Below are positions 1 to 8,706 of a DNA stretch of 64,000 nucleotides, piece by piece. This DNA comes from Gammaproteobacteria bacterium (GTDB lineage Bacteria; Pseudomonadota; Gammaproteobacteria; Steroidobacterales; Woeseiaceae): positions 1-64,000 of the forward strand of contig JAADHU010000031.1 of assembly GCA_013151645.1 (NCBI GenBank). Direction: 5' to 3'. Position 1 is the first letter of the stretch. Every line of letters begins with the position of its first letter. A model generated the notes under the pieces. That model was not told the DNA's origin. It did no database searches and was given only the letters and a program-made list of their open reading frames with translations. A program made the translations under genes and the position numbers.

Positions 1-2
1 AT

Positions 3-1358
3 ATGACAACAAACATCGAATGTTTCAAAGCCTACGACGTACGTGGGCAGATTCCCTCGCAACTCAATGACGATATCGCATACCGCATAGGTAATGCGAC
101 GGCAGAATTCCTTAACGCCAAACGAATAGTTGTGGGCCGGGATATGCGTTTATCCAGTGCCAAGCTAGCTGACTCGGTTATCGATGGCCTCGTAGAGGCC
201 GGCGTTGAGGTGCTGGACATTGGCCTGTGCGGCACGGAAATGGTGTATTTCGCAACCTCTCACCTTGGTGTTGACGGCGGCATCATGGTTACTGCAAGTC
301 ATAACCCGGCGGATTACAACGGCCTGAAGATCGTGCGCGAAGAAGCGAAACCGATCAGTGCGGATACCGGTCTGAAAGACATTCGATCGTTAGCCGAGCG
401 TGATCGCCGTGCGAAGGCGCAAGAACCAGGCAGTCGTGAGCATGTCAACGTATTCGAGGCCTACATCGAGCATATTCTGGGTTACGTCGAGGCAAGCAAA
501 ATGAAGCCGCTTACGCTTGTTGTCAATGCCGGAAACGGTATGGCCGGGATGGCCATTGACGGGCTCGAGAAACACCTGCCGGTAAACCTAATCAAGATTC
601 ACCACGAACCGGACGGCAATTTTCCTAACGGCATACCAAATCCGATGCTTACCGAAAATCGCGCTTCAACGATTGATGCAGTTGTAGAAAACAACGCCGA
701 TATGGGCATCGCCTGGGACGGAGATTTCGATCGGTGTTTCCTGTTCGACGAAAACGGCGCTTTTATCGAAGGTTATTATATTGTTGGGTTGCTTGCGCAA
801 TGCCTGCTGGCTGAGAATCCGGGTGCCAGGATCATTCATGATCCGAGATTGACGTGGAACACACAGGACATTGTTGCAGCGGCAGGTGGCGAGACCGTGC
901 AAAGCAAATCAGGGCATTCTTTCATCAAGGAAAAAATGCGCGAAGTGGATGGGCTCTATGGCGGCGAAATGAGTGCACACCACTATTTCCGGAATTTTTC
1001 TTACGCCGATAGCGGCATGATTCCCTGGCTCCTGGTGGCTCAATTGGTGTCTGCCACCGGCAAACCGTTATCGGAATTGGTGGGCGATCGGATCGCAAAG
1101 TTTCCGACCAGCGGAGAGATAAACCGTACGGTCGGCGACGCAAAAAAGGCGTTGCAGGCGCTCTACGACGGCTATGCGGATGAAGCGATAGCCGTCGATG
1201 ACATCGACGGCTACTGCTTCGAATTTCCGCAGTGGCGCTTCAATATCAGGATGTCGAATACCGAACCGGTTGTGAGACTGAACGTCGAGAGCCGGGCGGA
1301 TGTGACACTCATGGAAGAAAAAACGGCCGAAATACTTCGGGTTCTCGAACGATTCTAG
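3..1358 (+). CDS. manB: Phosphomannomutase/phosphoglucomutase (ManB/CpsG/AlgC family)
   Basis: This cytosolic enzyme interconverts hexose-6-phosphate and hexose-1-phosphate, supplying GDP-mannose or UDP-glucose type precursors for polysaccharide synthesis. The 451-residue protein has the four alpha-D-phosphohexomutase signatures in order: the phosphoserine loop TASHNP (Ser99), the metal loop DGDFDR near residue 240, the sugar-binding GEMSAHHYF near 325, and the C-terminal phosphate-binding RMSNTEP. The ATG at 3 gives an N-terminus (CFKAYDVRG) that matches the family start, so the gene is complete. It lies convergent to the VanZ-like gene with about 10 bp between them. The sequence does not say whether mannose or glucose is preferred. 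Its position beside an exopolysaccharide locus suggests it feeds that pathway. Confidence 0.93.
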   Translation: MTTNIECFKAYDVRGQIPSQLNDDIAYRIGNATAEFLNAKRIVVGRDMRLSSAKLADSVIDGLVEAGVEVLDIGLCGTEMVYFATSHLGVDGGIMVTASHNPADYNGLKIVREEAKPISADTGLKDIRSLAERDRRAKAQEPGSREHVNVFEAYIEHILGYVEASKMKPLTLVVNAGNGMAGMAIDGLEKHLPVNLIKIHHEPDGNFPNGIPNPMLTENRASTIDAVVENNADMGIAWDGDFDRCFLFDENGAFIEGYYIVGLLAQCLLAENPGARIIHDPRLTWNTQDIVAAAGGETVQSKSGHSFIKEKMREVDGLYGGEMSAHHYFRNFSYADSGMIPWLLVAQLVSATGKPLSELVGDRIAKFPTSGEINRTVGDAKKALQALYDGYADEAIAVDDIDGYCFEFPQWRFNIRMSNTEPVVRLNVESRADVTLMEEKTAEILRVLERF

Positions 1359-1367
1359 TCGGGTTGG

Positions 1368-2330
1368 TTATTTTTCCAGGCGAAAATCGTCGACTAATAT
1401 TCGTACCCCGTTCTTGGCGTGAGACTCGCTAATGACCAACGCCTGAACGTGAGCCAGATTGATCGGATCCCCCGTGGAATGACTCATCAAATCGACGAAC
1501 GGAACGACGTACCGAGTCGGTTTCGGACTGACAAGTAACTTCGTAAGATACCGGTGATGTGCGAAAGTCTCACTTGCACTCCCGGCGCGAACGGAGAACG
1601 TGATCGATACCGACTCATCCACGGCCGAGGCTGCCGTGAAGCTGACCGCACTATATTCGTGCCAGTCCGGATACGGGTATATTCGCAGCATGATTCCCCA
1701 CCGCCCGGCTGAGTGCAGCTGCCCGATACGGGAGTTCTTGACCGGCCAACCCACTGGCGCGGGAACAACGACGACATTTCCGTTCGGTATGGAGCTGTAG
1801 CGTCGCTCCCACAAACTCTCGAAAGCCATTATTTCCGGGAACATCAGGGTTCGCTGCGCCAGGCTGAGGGACAATGTTATGGTCGGCGTGAGTGTGACCG
1901 CGAGCGTCACTACACACGCCAAACCGGCGAATATCAGTCGGCGTCGATCCATCGTCCGTCGAAAGCTGGTTTGCATCAAAGCGTGCGCGCTGAGGAAACC
2001 TGCGATGCCTAATGCATCGACGAAGAGATCTTGGAACTGAGCATCTCGGGGCCCCGGAATCTGTGTGATTTCCGATAGGCCTGCTAACGCCATTGCGAAA
2101 ACAGCGGCCTTCAAATAGGTTTGGCGTTGTTGTCGAGATTCACCAAGCAGAAACAGGATCAGAACGGCCACGGTCCCGAAACCAGGTCCGTGGAGCGACT
2201 GAATGGCTTGCACCAGTAATTCGGAGGCGTTGTCCGGAAGGACCCGATGTGCCAGCAATACAGCGGCGGTGAGCAATAGTAAGGTCGAGATCGTCCAGAA
2301 GCGATTCAAACGATGGTCGCCGATGTTCAT
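1368..2330 (-). CDS. VanZ-like membrane protein with extra C-terminal domain
   Basis: The 320-residue protein has several hydrophobic segments in its first 160 residues. They include the VanZ-type signature SEITQ followed by DLFVDALG. A soluble C-terminal part of about 150 residues, rich in beta-strand-like text and ending ILVDDFRLEK, resembles a carbohydrate-binding-like jelly roll, but that is only an impression. VanZ-like proteins often sit in cell-envelope or polysaccharide loci and their molecular role is poorly known. The gene starts 18 bp after the wecB-like stop, so the two are probably one minus-strand operon. The start ATG at 2330 precedes a plausible first membrane segment. Confidence 0.75.
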   Translation of the reverse strand: MNIGDHRLNRFWTISTLLLLTAAVLLAHRVLPDNASELLVQAIQSLHGPGFGTVAVLILFLLGESRQQRQTYLKAAVFAMALAGLSEITQIPGPRDAQFQDLFVDALGIAGFLSAHALMQTSFRRTMDRRRLIFAGLACVVTLAVTLTPTITLSLSLAQRTLMFPEIMAFESLWERRYSSIPNGNVVVVPAPVGWPVKNSRIGQLHSAGRWGIMLRIYPYPDWHEYSAVSFTAASAVDESVSITFSVRAGSASETFAHHRYLTKLLVSPKPTRYVVPFVDLMSHSTGDPINLAHVQALVISESHAKNGVRILVDDFRLEK

Positions 2331-2348
2331 CGCTAAGCCAGGTTGAGC

Positions 2349-3446
2349 TTATTTTACCTGTAGCCGTTTACGGAGAAACTCGACTGCACGCGCCGCGGTC
2401 TTGCCGTCCCAAAGCAGCGGGCAAACACCAGACGGCCAGTCTCCCGACAGGACCTGGGTCAGGTTGGCCGCGAGGTTGTCTGCGCGGACGAGTCGATTGG
2501 TTCCCTGGGTAATCGTAACCGGCCGTTCCGTATTTTCCCGCAAGGTCAGACAGGGGATATTGAGGTAGGTGGTTTCTTCCTGTAAGCCACCCGAATCGGT
2601 GATCACCAGTCGTGCACCAGTGACCACGCTCATAAACCGGATGTATGGCAGTGGCTCCAACAGGGTAACGCCGCTCGCAGAGGCCAGCCGGGTTTTAAGT
2701 CCGAATTTCTCCAGACCATTAATGGTGCGGGGGTGCGCAACGAATACAACGGCCAACGATTTTGCTGCCTGGACCAACTCATCGACAATCGGAGTGAGCG
2801 CTTCGGCAGTGTCGACATTGGATGGGCGGTGCAAAGTAACCAGAGCGTATTCACCCGCGGTCAGGCCGAATTCCTTTTGAGCGTCGGACGCCTCAATCTT
2901 ATCGCGAAGCATCTCGAATGAATCGATCATGATGTTACCGATTCGGTCTATCTTCTCAGATGGGGTGCCCTCAGCGAGTAAATTTTCGTCCGCATCTTCG
3001 GATGGAGTCCATAACACATCCGCAATGGCATCAGTGACCAGACGATTGATTTCTTCCGGCATTTTACGGTCGCCGCTGCGCAGACCAGCCTCAAGGTGGA
3101 CCACGGGTATCCAAAGTTTCGTGCCTACCTGCGCACAGGCAGCGGTAGAGTTCACATCACCGACAACAACGATACAATCAGGCCGATGTTCAAGGCAGAT
3201 CTTCTCATAGGCGATCATGACACCGCCGGTTTGCTCCGCGTGTGATCCACTGCCAACTCCAAGGTGGAAGTCGGATTCGGGAACGCCGAGATCCTGCAGG
3301 ATCGCATCGGACATGTTGTGATCGTAGTGCTGACCGGTGTGAATCAAAACGGGCTCTGCCCAGTCGGTTGCCTTAAGGGCGTGATAGAGCGGAGCAACCT
3401 TCATGAAATTCGGCCGCGCGGCGGCGATGAGATGAATTTTTAGCAA
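2349..3446 (-). CDS. wecB: UDP-N-acetylglucosamine 2-epimerase, non-hydrolysing
   Basis: The enzyme converts UDP-GlcNAc to UDP-ManNAc in the cytosol, a precursor for surface polysaccharides. The 365-residue length is normal for the family. Visible motifs are TGQHYDHNMSD near residue 40, GDVNSTAACA near 97, HLEAGLRSGDR near 119, LHRPSNVD near 207 and SGGLQEE near 285. The start is a TTG at 3446, because no in-frame ATG lies just upstream and the protein begins like the family (LKIHLIAAARPNFMKV). It is the first gene of a minus-strand pair with the VanZ-like gene and is divergent from prsK. The WecG-type ManNAc transferase at 19741 could use its product, although those transferases vary in donor. 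Confidence 0.93.
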   Translation of the reverse strand: MLKIHLIAAARPNFMKVAPLYHALKATDWAEPVLIHTGQHYDHNMSDAILQDLGVPESDFHLGVGSGSHAEQTGGVMIAYEKICLEHRPDCIVVVGDVNSTAACAQVGTKLWIPVVHLEAGLRSGDRKMPEEINRLVTDAIADVLWTPSEDADENLLAEGTPSEKIDRIGNIMIDSFEMLRDKIEASDAQKEFGLTAGEYALVTLHRPSNVDTAEALTPIVDELVQAAKSLAVVFVAHPRTINGLEKFGLKTRLASASGVTLLEPLPYIRFMSVVTGARLVITDSGGLQEETTYLNIPCLTLRENTERPVTITQGTNRLVRADNLAANLTQVLSGDWPSGVCPLLWDGKTAARAVEFLRKRLQVK

Positions 3447-3783
3447 TTTATTATCTGCATTCTCGGCTAGGGAGTGCGCATACTAGTTCGTTTCGACCGA
3501 AAAATCGCCGAACCAGTCGCACAATTTTGTGTGAACGTCGACACCGAACGAATAAATGCGCCGAAGATACAATGGTGAGTCCAGTTCCTTTCAGCGGAGT
3601 CTTGCCGAATTACCCACTGGCGATGAATTCTACTACAATCACAATCTCGATTTGCGCATAGTATTTTGAAATTATTGGACTTTTACGTCGACTATCGAAC
3701 GAGTTACAGCGCGTCGCCGGATGCCGGTGTTGTGACGCCTTCGGAGCGGTGGAAGCCTTGTTGGCCGGTATGAAAGCACTCAG
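3447..3783. promoter_or_regulatory. Divergent intergenic region between wecB and prsK
   Basis: These 337 bp separate two divergent transcription units and must hold both promoters. I see no gene, tRNA or strong hairpin here. A palindromic regulator site of CRP type is absent, and I could not assign a confident sigma-70 or sigma-54 promoter. Confidence 0.5.
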
Positions 3784-5847
3784 ATGAACTCATTCGTCAC
3801 AGTTCTTGGATACAGCAGCGCGGGCATTGCGTTTCTCGCCCTGTTAGTCCGGCTACTTGCTGATCGGCATGAATTACTCGGTGGGCGGCAGCTGATACTG
3901 GCGACGTCGGTCACGATGATCTGGGCAAGCATGCTCGCGTTCGCGGCCGTGTCCAATCAACTAAGCGGATTTCAGGTTTTTCTCATTGAAATCAGTCACG
4001 ACACTGTCTGGCTAATATTCCTGGCCGCCCTCATGAGCGGAGCATTGAGCAGCGAGCGGATATGGTTGATGCGGTACGGAGGCGTACTACTGTCAATCGT
4101 CGTTCTGCTGCTCGGGGTCTGGTTTGAATTGACGGGAAGCCGGTACATCAATGGGTCCCAACTGCTCGTGGTCGGTTCGTTGGTGACAGCTCTATACGGT
4201 TTGATCGGTATCGAGCAGATCTACCGAAATGCCAGGCCGTCGCAAAAAAACGGATTGAAGTTTCTTGGTCTTGGTATCGGCGGGATATTCGGTTTCGATC
4301 TCTTTTTGTATTCGGATGCGGTGATTTCCGGTGGCATAAGCCCCCTCTTGTGGAGTGCACGCGGTTACGTTGTCACTATTTGCGTACCGCTTATTGCGAT
4401 CGCCGTCCAGAGAATCCCGGCTTCTTCCCGTGGAATTTTCTTTTCACGCAAGGTGGTTTTTTATAGCGCAACATTGGTAGGTGCCGGCATATATTTCACA
4501 GCTGTCGGTGGAGTTGGCTACCTGATTCGTGTCTATGGAAAGGATTGGGGGACCGTCGCGCAACTCGTCTTTTTCAGTACATCCGTGCTCGGCCTCTTGA
4601 TCGTTCTGATGTCGGAACAGACCAGAGCGAAAATTCGTGTGTTCATCGCGAAGCACTTTTTCGAAGAAAAATATGAGTACCGGAAAGAATGGTTGCGCCT
4701 GACCAATACGTTAATATCTCCCGAGAGCTCATTGCCGCTCAAAAAAAGGGCTATTAAGGCACTCGCACAAATAATTGGCGCGAAATGCGGTTACCTGTGG
4801 CTGGAGAGTGACGAGAGCAGCGGGTATCGATGCGAAACCAGTTGGAACACGAAACCGAAGACGGGCACGCTGTCGGCCGATTGCGCCGTGATTCAGTTCG
4901 TCAGGAAGACAGGGTGGGTGTTGAGCCTTGGGGATATAGTCGCCAATCCTGATCGTTATGATTCGCTGGCGTCTGAGGAGATCCCCGGAGAATTGTTCGA
5001 TTCTGGCATCATCGTTCCTTTGCTGCATCACTCGGAATTATCCGGCTTCGTCGAACTATCGCCGCCGCCGATAAAATTCGAAATGAATTTCGAGGATCAC
5101 GATCTGCTTAAAACAGCGGGGCAACAGGTTGCAAGTTTTCTGACACAAGAACTATCGACGGAGCAGCTCGCCGAGAACCGTCAGTTTGAAGCGTTTAATC
5201 GGCTGACGACATTCATTATGCACGACCTCAAGAATGTGATGGCACAGCAATCTCTTGTGGTTGAAAACGCCGAAAAACACAAACGAAACCCGGAGTTCGT
5301 TGACGATGTGGTCGAGACGATCAAAGGTAGTGTCAAACGTATGCGGCGCATGCTCGGTCACCTTCAGCAGGGCGGAGTGGACCAGAGAGCCGAAAGAATC
5401 GATTTGTCCAGACTCCTGCTGGAGGTCGTGTCACAATGCTCGGATCGTTCGCCCCTGGCACGAGCCAATCTGGGCGAAGCAGAAGTTCGAGTATTTGCCG
5501 ATCGCGATCGACTTTTTATGGCGATTAGCCACGCACTGCGAAATGCTCAGGATGCCACCGATAGCGATGGAGTCATTTCACTGGAATTGTCAGCGACCGA
5601 TACAGTCGCGGTTATTATGATTTCAGATAACGGCTGCGGTATGGACGAAGTTTTCGTTCGCGAACGCTTGTTCAAACCATTCGACAGTACCAAAGGGGCT
5701 CAAGGCATGGGAATCGGTGCTTATCAAATTCGCGAAACGATTAAAGGCGCCGGTGGCCACTTGACAGTAGTTAGTGTTCCTGGTGAGGGCACTGAGCTGA
5801 CCATTACCCTACCGCTAGCCGGAGCCGGGTCGGCGAGTAACCGGTGA
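3784..5847 (+). CDS. prsK: XrtA/PEP-CTERM system sensor histidine kinase PrsK
   Basis: This is a membrane sensor kinase of the family that accompanies exosortase A loci and normally partners with the sigma-54 activator PrsR. The 687-residue protein has about eight hydrophobic segments in the first 290 residues, a GAF-like region around 310-450, and the phosphoacceptor H-box HDLKN at His480. The ATPase domain has DNGCGMDE near 614 and the GMGIGAYQI loop near 640. The ATG at 3784 begins a hydrophobic N-terminus. The TGA stop overlaps the ATG of the deacetylase at 5847, so the two are co-translated. No response regulator gene follows, which is unusual for this kinase (see findings). Confidence 0.9.
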   Translation: MNSFVTVLGYSSAGIAFLALLVRLLADRHELLGGRQLILATSVTMIWASMLAFAAVSNQLSGFQVFLIEISHDTVWLIFLAALMSGALSSERIWLMRYGGVLLSIVVLLLGVWFELTGSRYINGSQLLVVGSLVTALYGLIGIEQIYRNARPSQKNGLKFLGLGIGGIFGFDLFLYSDAVISGGISPLLWSARGYVVTICVPLIAIAVQRIPASSRGIFFSRKVVFYSATLVGAGIYFTAVGGVGYLIRVYGKDWGTVAQLVFFSTSVLGLLIVLMSEQTRAKIRVFIAKHFFEEKYEYRKEWLRLTNTLISPESSLPLKKRAIKALAQIIGAKCGYLWLESDESSGYRCETSWNTKPKTGTLSADCAVIQFVRKTGWVLSLGDIVANPDRYDSLASEEIPGELFDSGIIVPLLHHSELSGFVELSPPPIKFEMNFEDHDLLKTAGQQVASFLTQELSTEQLAENRQFEAFNRLTTFIMHDLKNVMAQQSLVVENAEKHKRNPEFVDDVVETIKGSVKRMRRMLGHLQQGGVDQRAERIDLSRLLLEVVSQCSDRSPLARANLGEAEVRVFADRDRLFMAISHALRNAQDATDSDGVISLELSATDTVAVIMISDNGCGMDEVFVRERLFKPFDSTKGAQGMGIGAYQIRETIKGAGGHLTVVSVPGEGTELTITLPLAGAGSASNR

Positions 5848-6872
5848 TGGACTCTGCATTGCCGAAGTTCATTTTAAGTCAGGACTATGAATTGTTCTTC
5901 CACAAGAGTGGGTCGATAGAGAAATGCCTGTTCGAGCCATGTACGGCATTGCTGAATTTTGCCGACAGGCACGATTCCAAGATTACGTTCTTCGTCGATG
6001 CCGGTATGTTGCGATGTATGGAGCGTCATGCCAGATTGGAGCACTCTGCGAGGCGCGTGCTGGATCGAGTCAGGAAACACGTCACTTCTCTTGCTGATGC
6101 AGGCCACGAAATTGCGTTACACGTGCACCCGCATTGGGAAGATACGCAGTGGCTGGATAACGACTGGCAGTTCGCCGGAACGCGGTACAAGATCGATATG
6201 TTTTCGCTCGAGGAAACTGATCGAATTTTTCGTGACTATGCGGCGTGCCTCGCGGAACTGAGTGGATGCATGCCAACGGCCTATCGGGCGGGCGGGTTTT
6301 GTGTAGAACCGTTTGATCAGATCAGGGCGGTACTAAGCGATTTGGGCATATTCATCGACAGTAGCGTGCTGCCCGGTGCTCTCCTGCGGGACCCTGAAAA
6401 GGGCTTCGATTTTCGCCATGTGCCAAATCGGGAGTCATGGACGTTTCAGGACTCACCGACATCGCACGAAGTAGATGGTGAATTCCTCGAGATCCCGATC
6501 TCGGCGCAAAGAATGCCGTTTTTCTACTATTGGGAGCGTGCGCTCGATCGCGTTGGTGCGAGCAATATATCCACACATTTCGGCGACGGCTCCTCGAAGC
6601 GGATCGGCAGGGCCGAGATCGCCCGTAGACTGCTGGGTCTGAGTCGAGTTGCAGAGTTGTCAATCGACGATGCGAAAGCGGAGCACCTTCTGCGCTTCGC
6701 CAATCTCCATAGTGACCGCCAACTATGGCAAGTGATGGGCCATCCGAAACTACTCTCCCGTCGATCATTGCAGACGCTGGATCAATTCATGGAGCGCGTC
6801 GGCCTGCGTCGTTTTGACACCATAACGGCGGTTGCCGGGGAGATTCGCGCAGATCACGGCGCAACTGTCTGA
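5844..6872 (+). CDS. NodB-like polysaccharide deacetylase family protein
   Basis: This 342-residue protein is a likely deacetylase acting on N-acetyl sugars of the exopolysaccharide. It opens with FILSQDYELFF, a variant of the metal-binding Asp-Asp region of NodB domains. It then shows GHEIALHVHPHWED (the His-x-x-x-His metal ligands) and YRAGGFCVE, which matches the third NodB motif. No signal peptide is visible, so it may act in the cytoplasm or leave by another route. The ORF opens at GTG 5844, but ATG 5847, overlapping the prsK stop as TGATG, is the more likely start. The sequence diverges from the second deacetylase at 17520. Confidence 0.75.
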   Translation: MMDSALPKFILSQDYELFFHKSGSIEKCLFEPCTALLNFADRHDSKITFFVDAGMLRCMERHARLEHSARRVLDRVRKHVTSLADAGHEIALHVHPHWEDTQWLDNDWQFAGTRYKIDMFSLEETDRIFRDYAACLAELSGCMPTAYRAGGFCVEPFDQIRAVLSDLGIFIDSSVLPGALLRDPEKGFDFRHVPNRESWTFQDSPTSHEVDGEFLEIPISAQRMPFFYYWERALDRVGASNISTHFGDGSSKRIGRAEIARRLLGLSRVAELSIDDAKAEHLLRFANLHSDRQLWQVMGHPKLLSRRSLQTLDQFMERVGLRRFDTITAVAGEIRADHGATV

Positions 6873-6964
6873 AGCCCCAAAACGCAGCCCATCCCGGAAA
6901 AGACGAAACGGGCCGGTTTAGTGGACGAATTCGAGTGAATCGTGACTCGATGGGCGCTACGTTT

Positions 6965-6980
6965 AGTGACCTCTGTCACA
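6965..6980. promoter_or_regulatory. CRP/Clp-like operator upstream of the exosortase operon
   Basis: The 16-bp palindrome AGTGA-CCTCTG-TCACA differs from the CRP consensus TGTGA-N6-TCACA at one base. It lies about 170-190 bp before the likely xrtA start, in a 280-bp non-coding gap. In some gammaproteobacteria a CRP homologue (Clp) that responds to c-di-GMP controls exopolysaccharide genes. Binding here is inference from sequence alone. Confidence 0.5.
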
Positions 6981-7152
6981 CTTTTCAAGAGTGGCGAAAT
7001 CCTTGAGGACAAGTCTTCGATCCTGTTGTAACATATTGGATTGACGTTGGTTTTTGGGTGACGTCGACGATTCGCGTTTGGCACGTCGGCACGCGTTTTC
7101 AAGGACAGAAAATCGCAATCAGTGCAATACTGTGAATTGGGCGCAGATCAGG

Positions 7153-8706
7153 ATGATGGGGACCTCTGGATTGACTCTTCTTTGGCATCGCATACCGGAC
7201 GTATCGATACGGGTTTCGGCCGGCTGGATGTTGCTCTCAGTCGTCGGTTCGGTCTTGATCTTGTATTGGCCCAGTTTCGCCTGGCTGGGTGGCGAGTGGA
7301 CGTCGACGCGCGGCCTCTTTAGTCACGGCTACCTGATTGCCGGTATTTGTATTTTTCTATTGTTCAGATCAGTTCGGACATTGGACACCAGCACAGTGAC
7401 TCCCTGTTGGTGGGCAATTCCGGTGGTGCTGGCGCTGTCATTTATCTGGTTGCTCGGCTACGCATCGGACGTTGCCGCTGTGCAGACCATGTTGCTACCA
7501 GTAATAGTCCTTACCGCTGTGTTCGCCGCATTCGGTCGTTCGGCCATGATGGCGGTAATTTTTGCGATTTTGTATCTGTATTTTGCGATTCCTGCGTGGG
7601 AGCACCTGCGATTCGTTTTTCAGAACATTACTACCGCGATAGTGGATCTGCTAATTCGGTTGGTCGACATACCGGTATACGTTGAAGGCAATTTCGTTTA
7701 TGTCCCTGCGGGCACTTTCGAAATATCCGGTGGTTGTAGCGGCCTCGGTTTCATTCTCGTGGGTACGTCGTTGGCGGCTCTGTATGGAAAACTGTTCTAC
7801 GCCTCGAATCGCGATAAGTGGTTACTGGTTGGAATTTCTTTTCTCCTGGCCGTCCTGGTGAATTGGGTTCGTGTTTTTTCTATCGTCCTGATAGGGAATG
7901 CCAGTGACATGAATCATCCGCTTGTCGCAGATCACAGTACGTTCGGGTGGATATTATTCACCATCGCGATGGTGCCGATGTTCTATATCGCGTATCGAAT
8001 ACAGCCCGAGTCACAAATTGAGCCGAATGCCAGCGAGCCGTTGACATCGGGTTCGGGGACTAATGCGGCAATCGGTGTTTCTACGGTTCTCGTTATCTTA
8101 AGTCTTGCCGTTGCGCCAGCCTGGGGATATGCGCTGCGTGCCCGGTACGCGCAGCTTGAGCCGATTCATCTAAGTTTGCCACAGGCGCCTGACCGGTGGA
8201 GCGGGCCGGCCGCAATTTCATCGGAGTGGCAGCCAAGATACGTTGGTGCATCAGAGGAAGTCTATGGCGAGTACCAGTTCGCAGGCGATTCAGTCTGGCT
8301 GTACGCGAATGTCTATCAAACTCAGACACAGGGTCGGGAGTTAATCCATTTTGAAAATAGCGCAGTCGGCGATCTGAAACTGGAAACGACGCGTGTTCGG
8401 CGCCTCAATTTGCCAGATACGTTGCCCGGGAAGGTCATTGAAGTAGAGGCTGCTGGCATAGATCATCGATGGTTGATCTGGTATTGGTACGAAATCGGCG
8501 GCCGATGGACGACCGGTGAGGCGAAAGCCAAGGGGATGCAGGCGCTGGCCTTTATTTCCGGCAATCCGTCGTCTGGCATCGTAGCCTTGGCGACTCGTTG
8601 TCGATCGAGTTGCTCAGCCACGACCGCAAGAATGCAAGACTTTATCAGCGAGGCAGGTACGGAGCTAAGGCTTGACAGTATGCTGCAGAGCGGACGGAGC
8701 CGATGA
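7153..8706 (+). CDS. xrtA: Exosortase A with fused EpsI-type domain
   Basis: This inner-membrane cysteine transpeptidase-like enzyme is thought to cleave PEP-CTERM proteins and link them to the cell surface. Many hydrophobic segments cover the first 300 residues. The proposed catalytic triad is present: Cys in SGGCSGLGF (codon near 7735), Arg in NWVRVFS, and His in ADHSTFGW. The remaining 220 residues form a periplasmic EpsI/DUF3485-like domain. The frame is open from a TTG at 7054. I prefer ATG 7153 because the residues before it are polar and poorly family-like, but GTG 7132 is possible. The stop overlaps the prsT ATG (ATGA), which shows an operon running to about 14.6 kb. Confidence 0.92.
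   Translation: MMGTSGLTLLWHRIPDVSIRVSAGWMLLSVVGSVLILYWPSFAWLGGEWTSTRGLFSHGYLIAGICIFLLFRSVRTLDTSTVTPCWWAIPVVLALSFIWLLGYASDVAAVQTMLLPVIVLTAVFAAFGRSAMMAVIFAILYLYFAIPAWEHLRFVFQNITTAIVDLLIRLVDIPVYVEGNFVYVPAGTFEISGGCSGLGFILVGTSLAALYGKLFYASNRDKWLLVGISFLLAVLVNWVRVFSIVLIGNASDMNHPLVADHSTFGWILFTIAMVPMFYIAYRIQPESQIEPNASEPLTSGSGTNAAIGVSTVLVILSLAVAPAWGYALRARYAQLEPIHLSLPQAPDRWSGPAAISSEWQPRYVGASEEVYGEYQFAGDSVWLYANVYQTQTQGRELIHFENSAVGDLKLETTRVRRLNLPDTLPGKVIEVEAAGIDHRWLIWYWYEIGGRWTTGEAKAKGMQALAFISGNPSSGIVALATRCRSSCSATTARMQDFISEAGTELRLDSMLQSGRSR

Noticed and set aside
7075-7100. Sigma-54-like promoter (TTGGCACGTCGGCACGC) before the exosortase gene
   Set aside because: The GG-to-GC spacing is 13 bases rather than 12 and the -12 element does not read TTGC.
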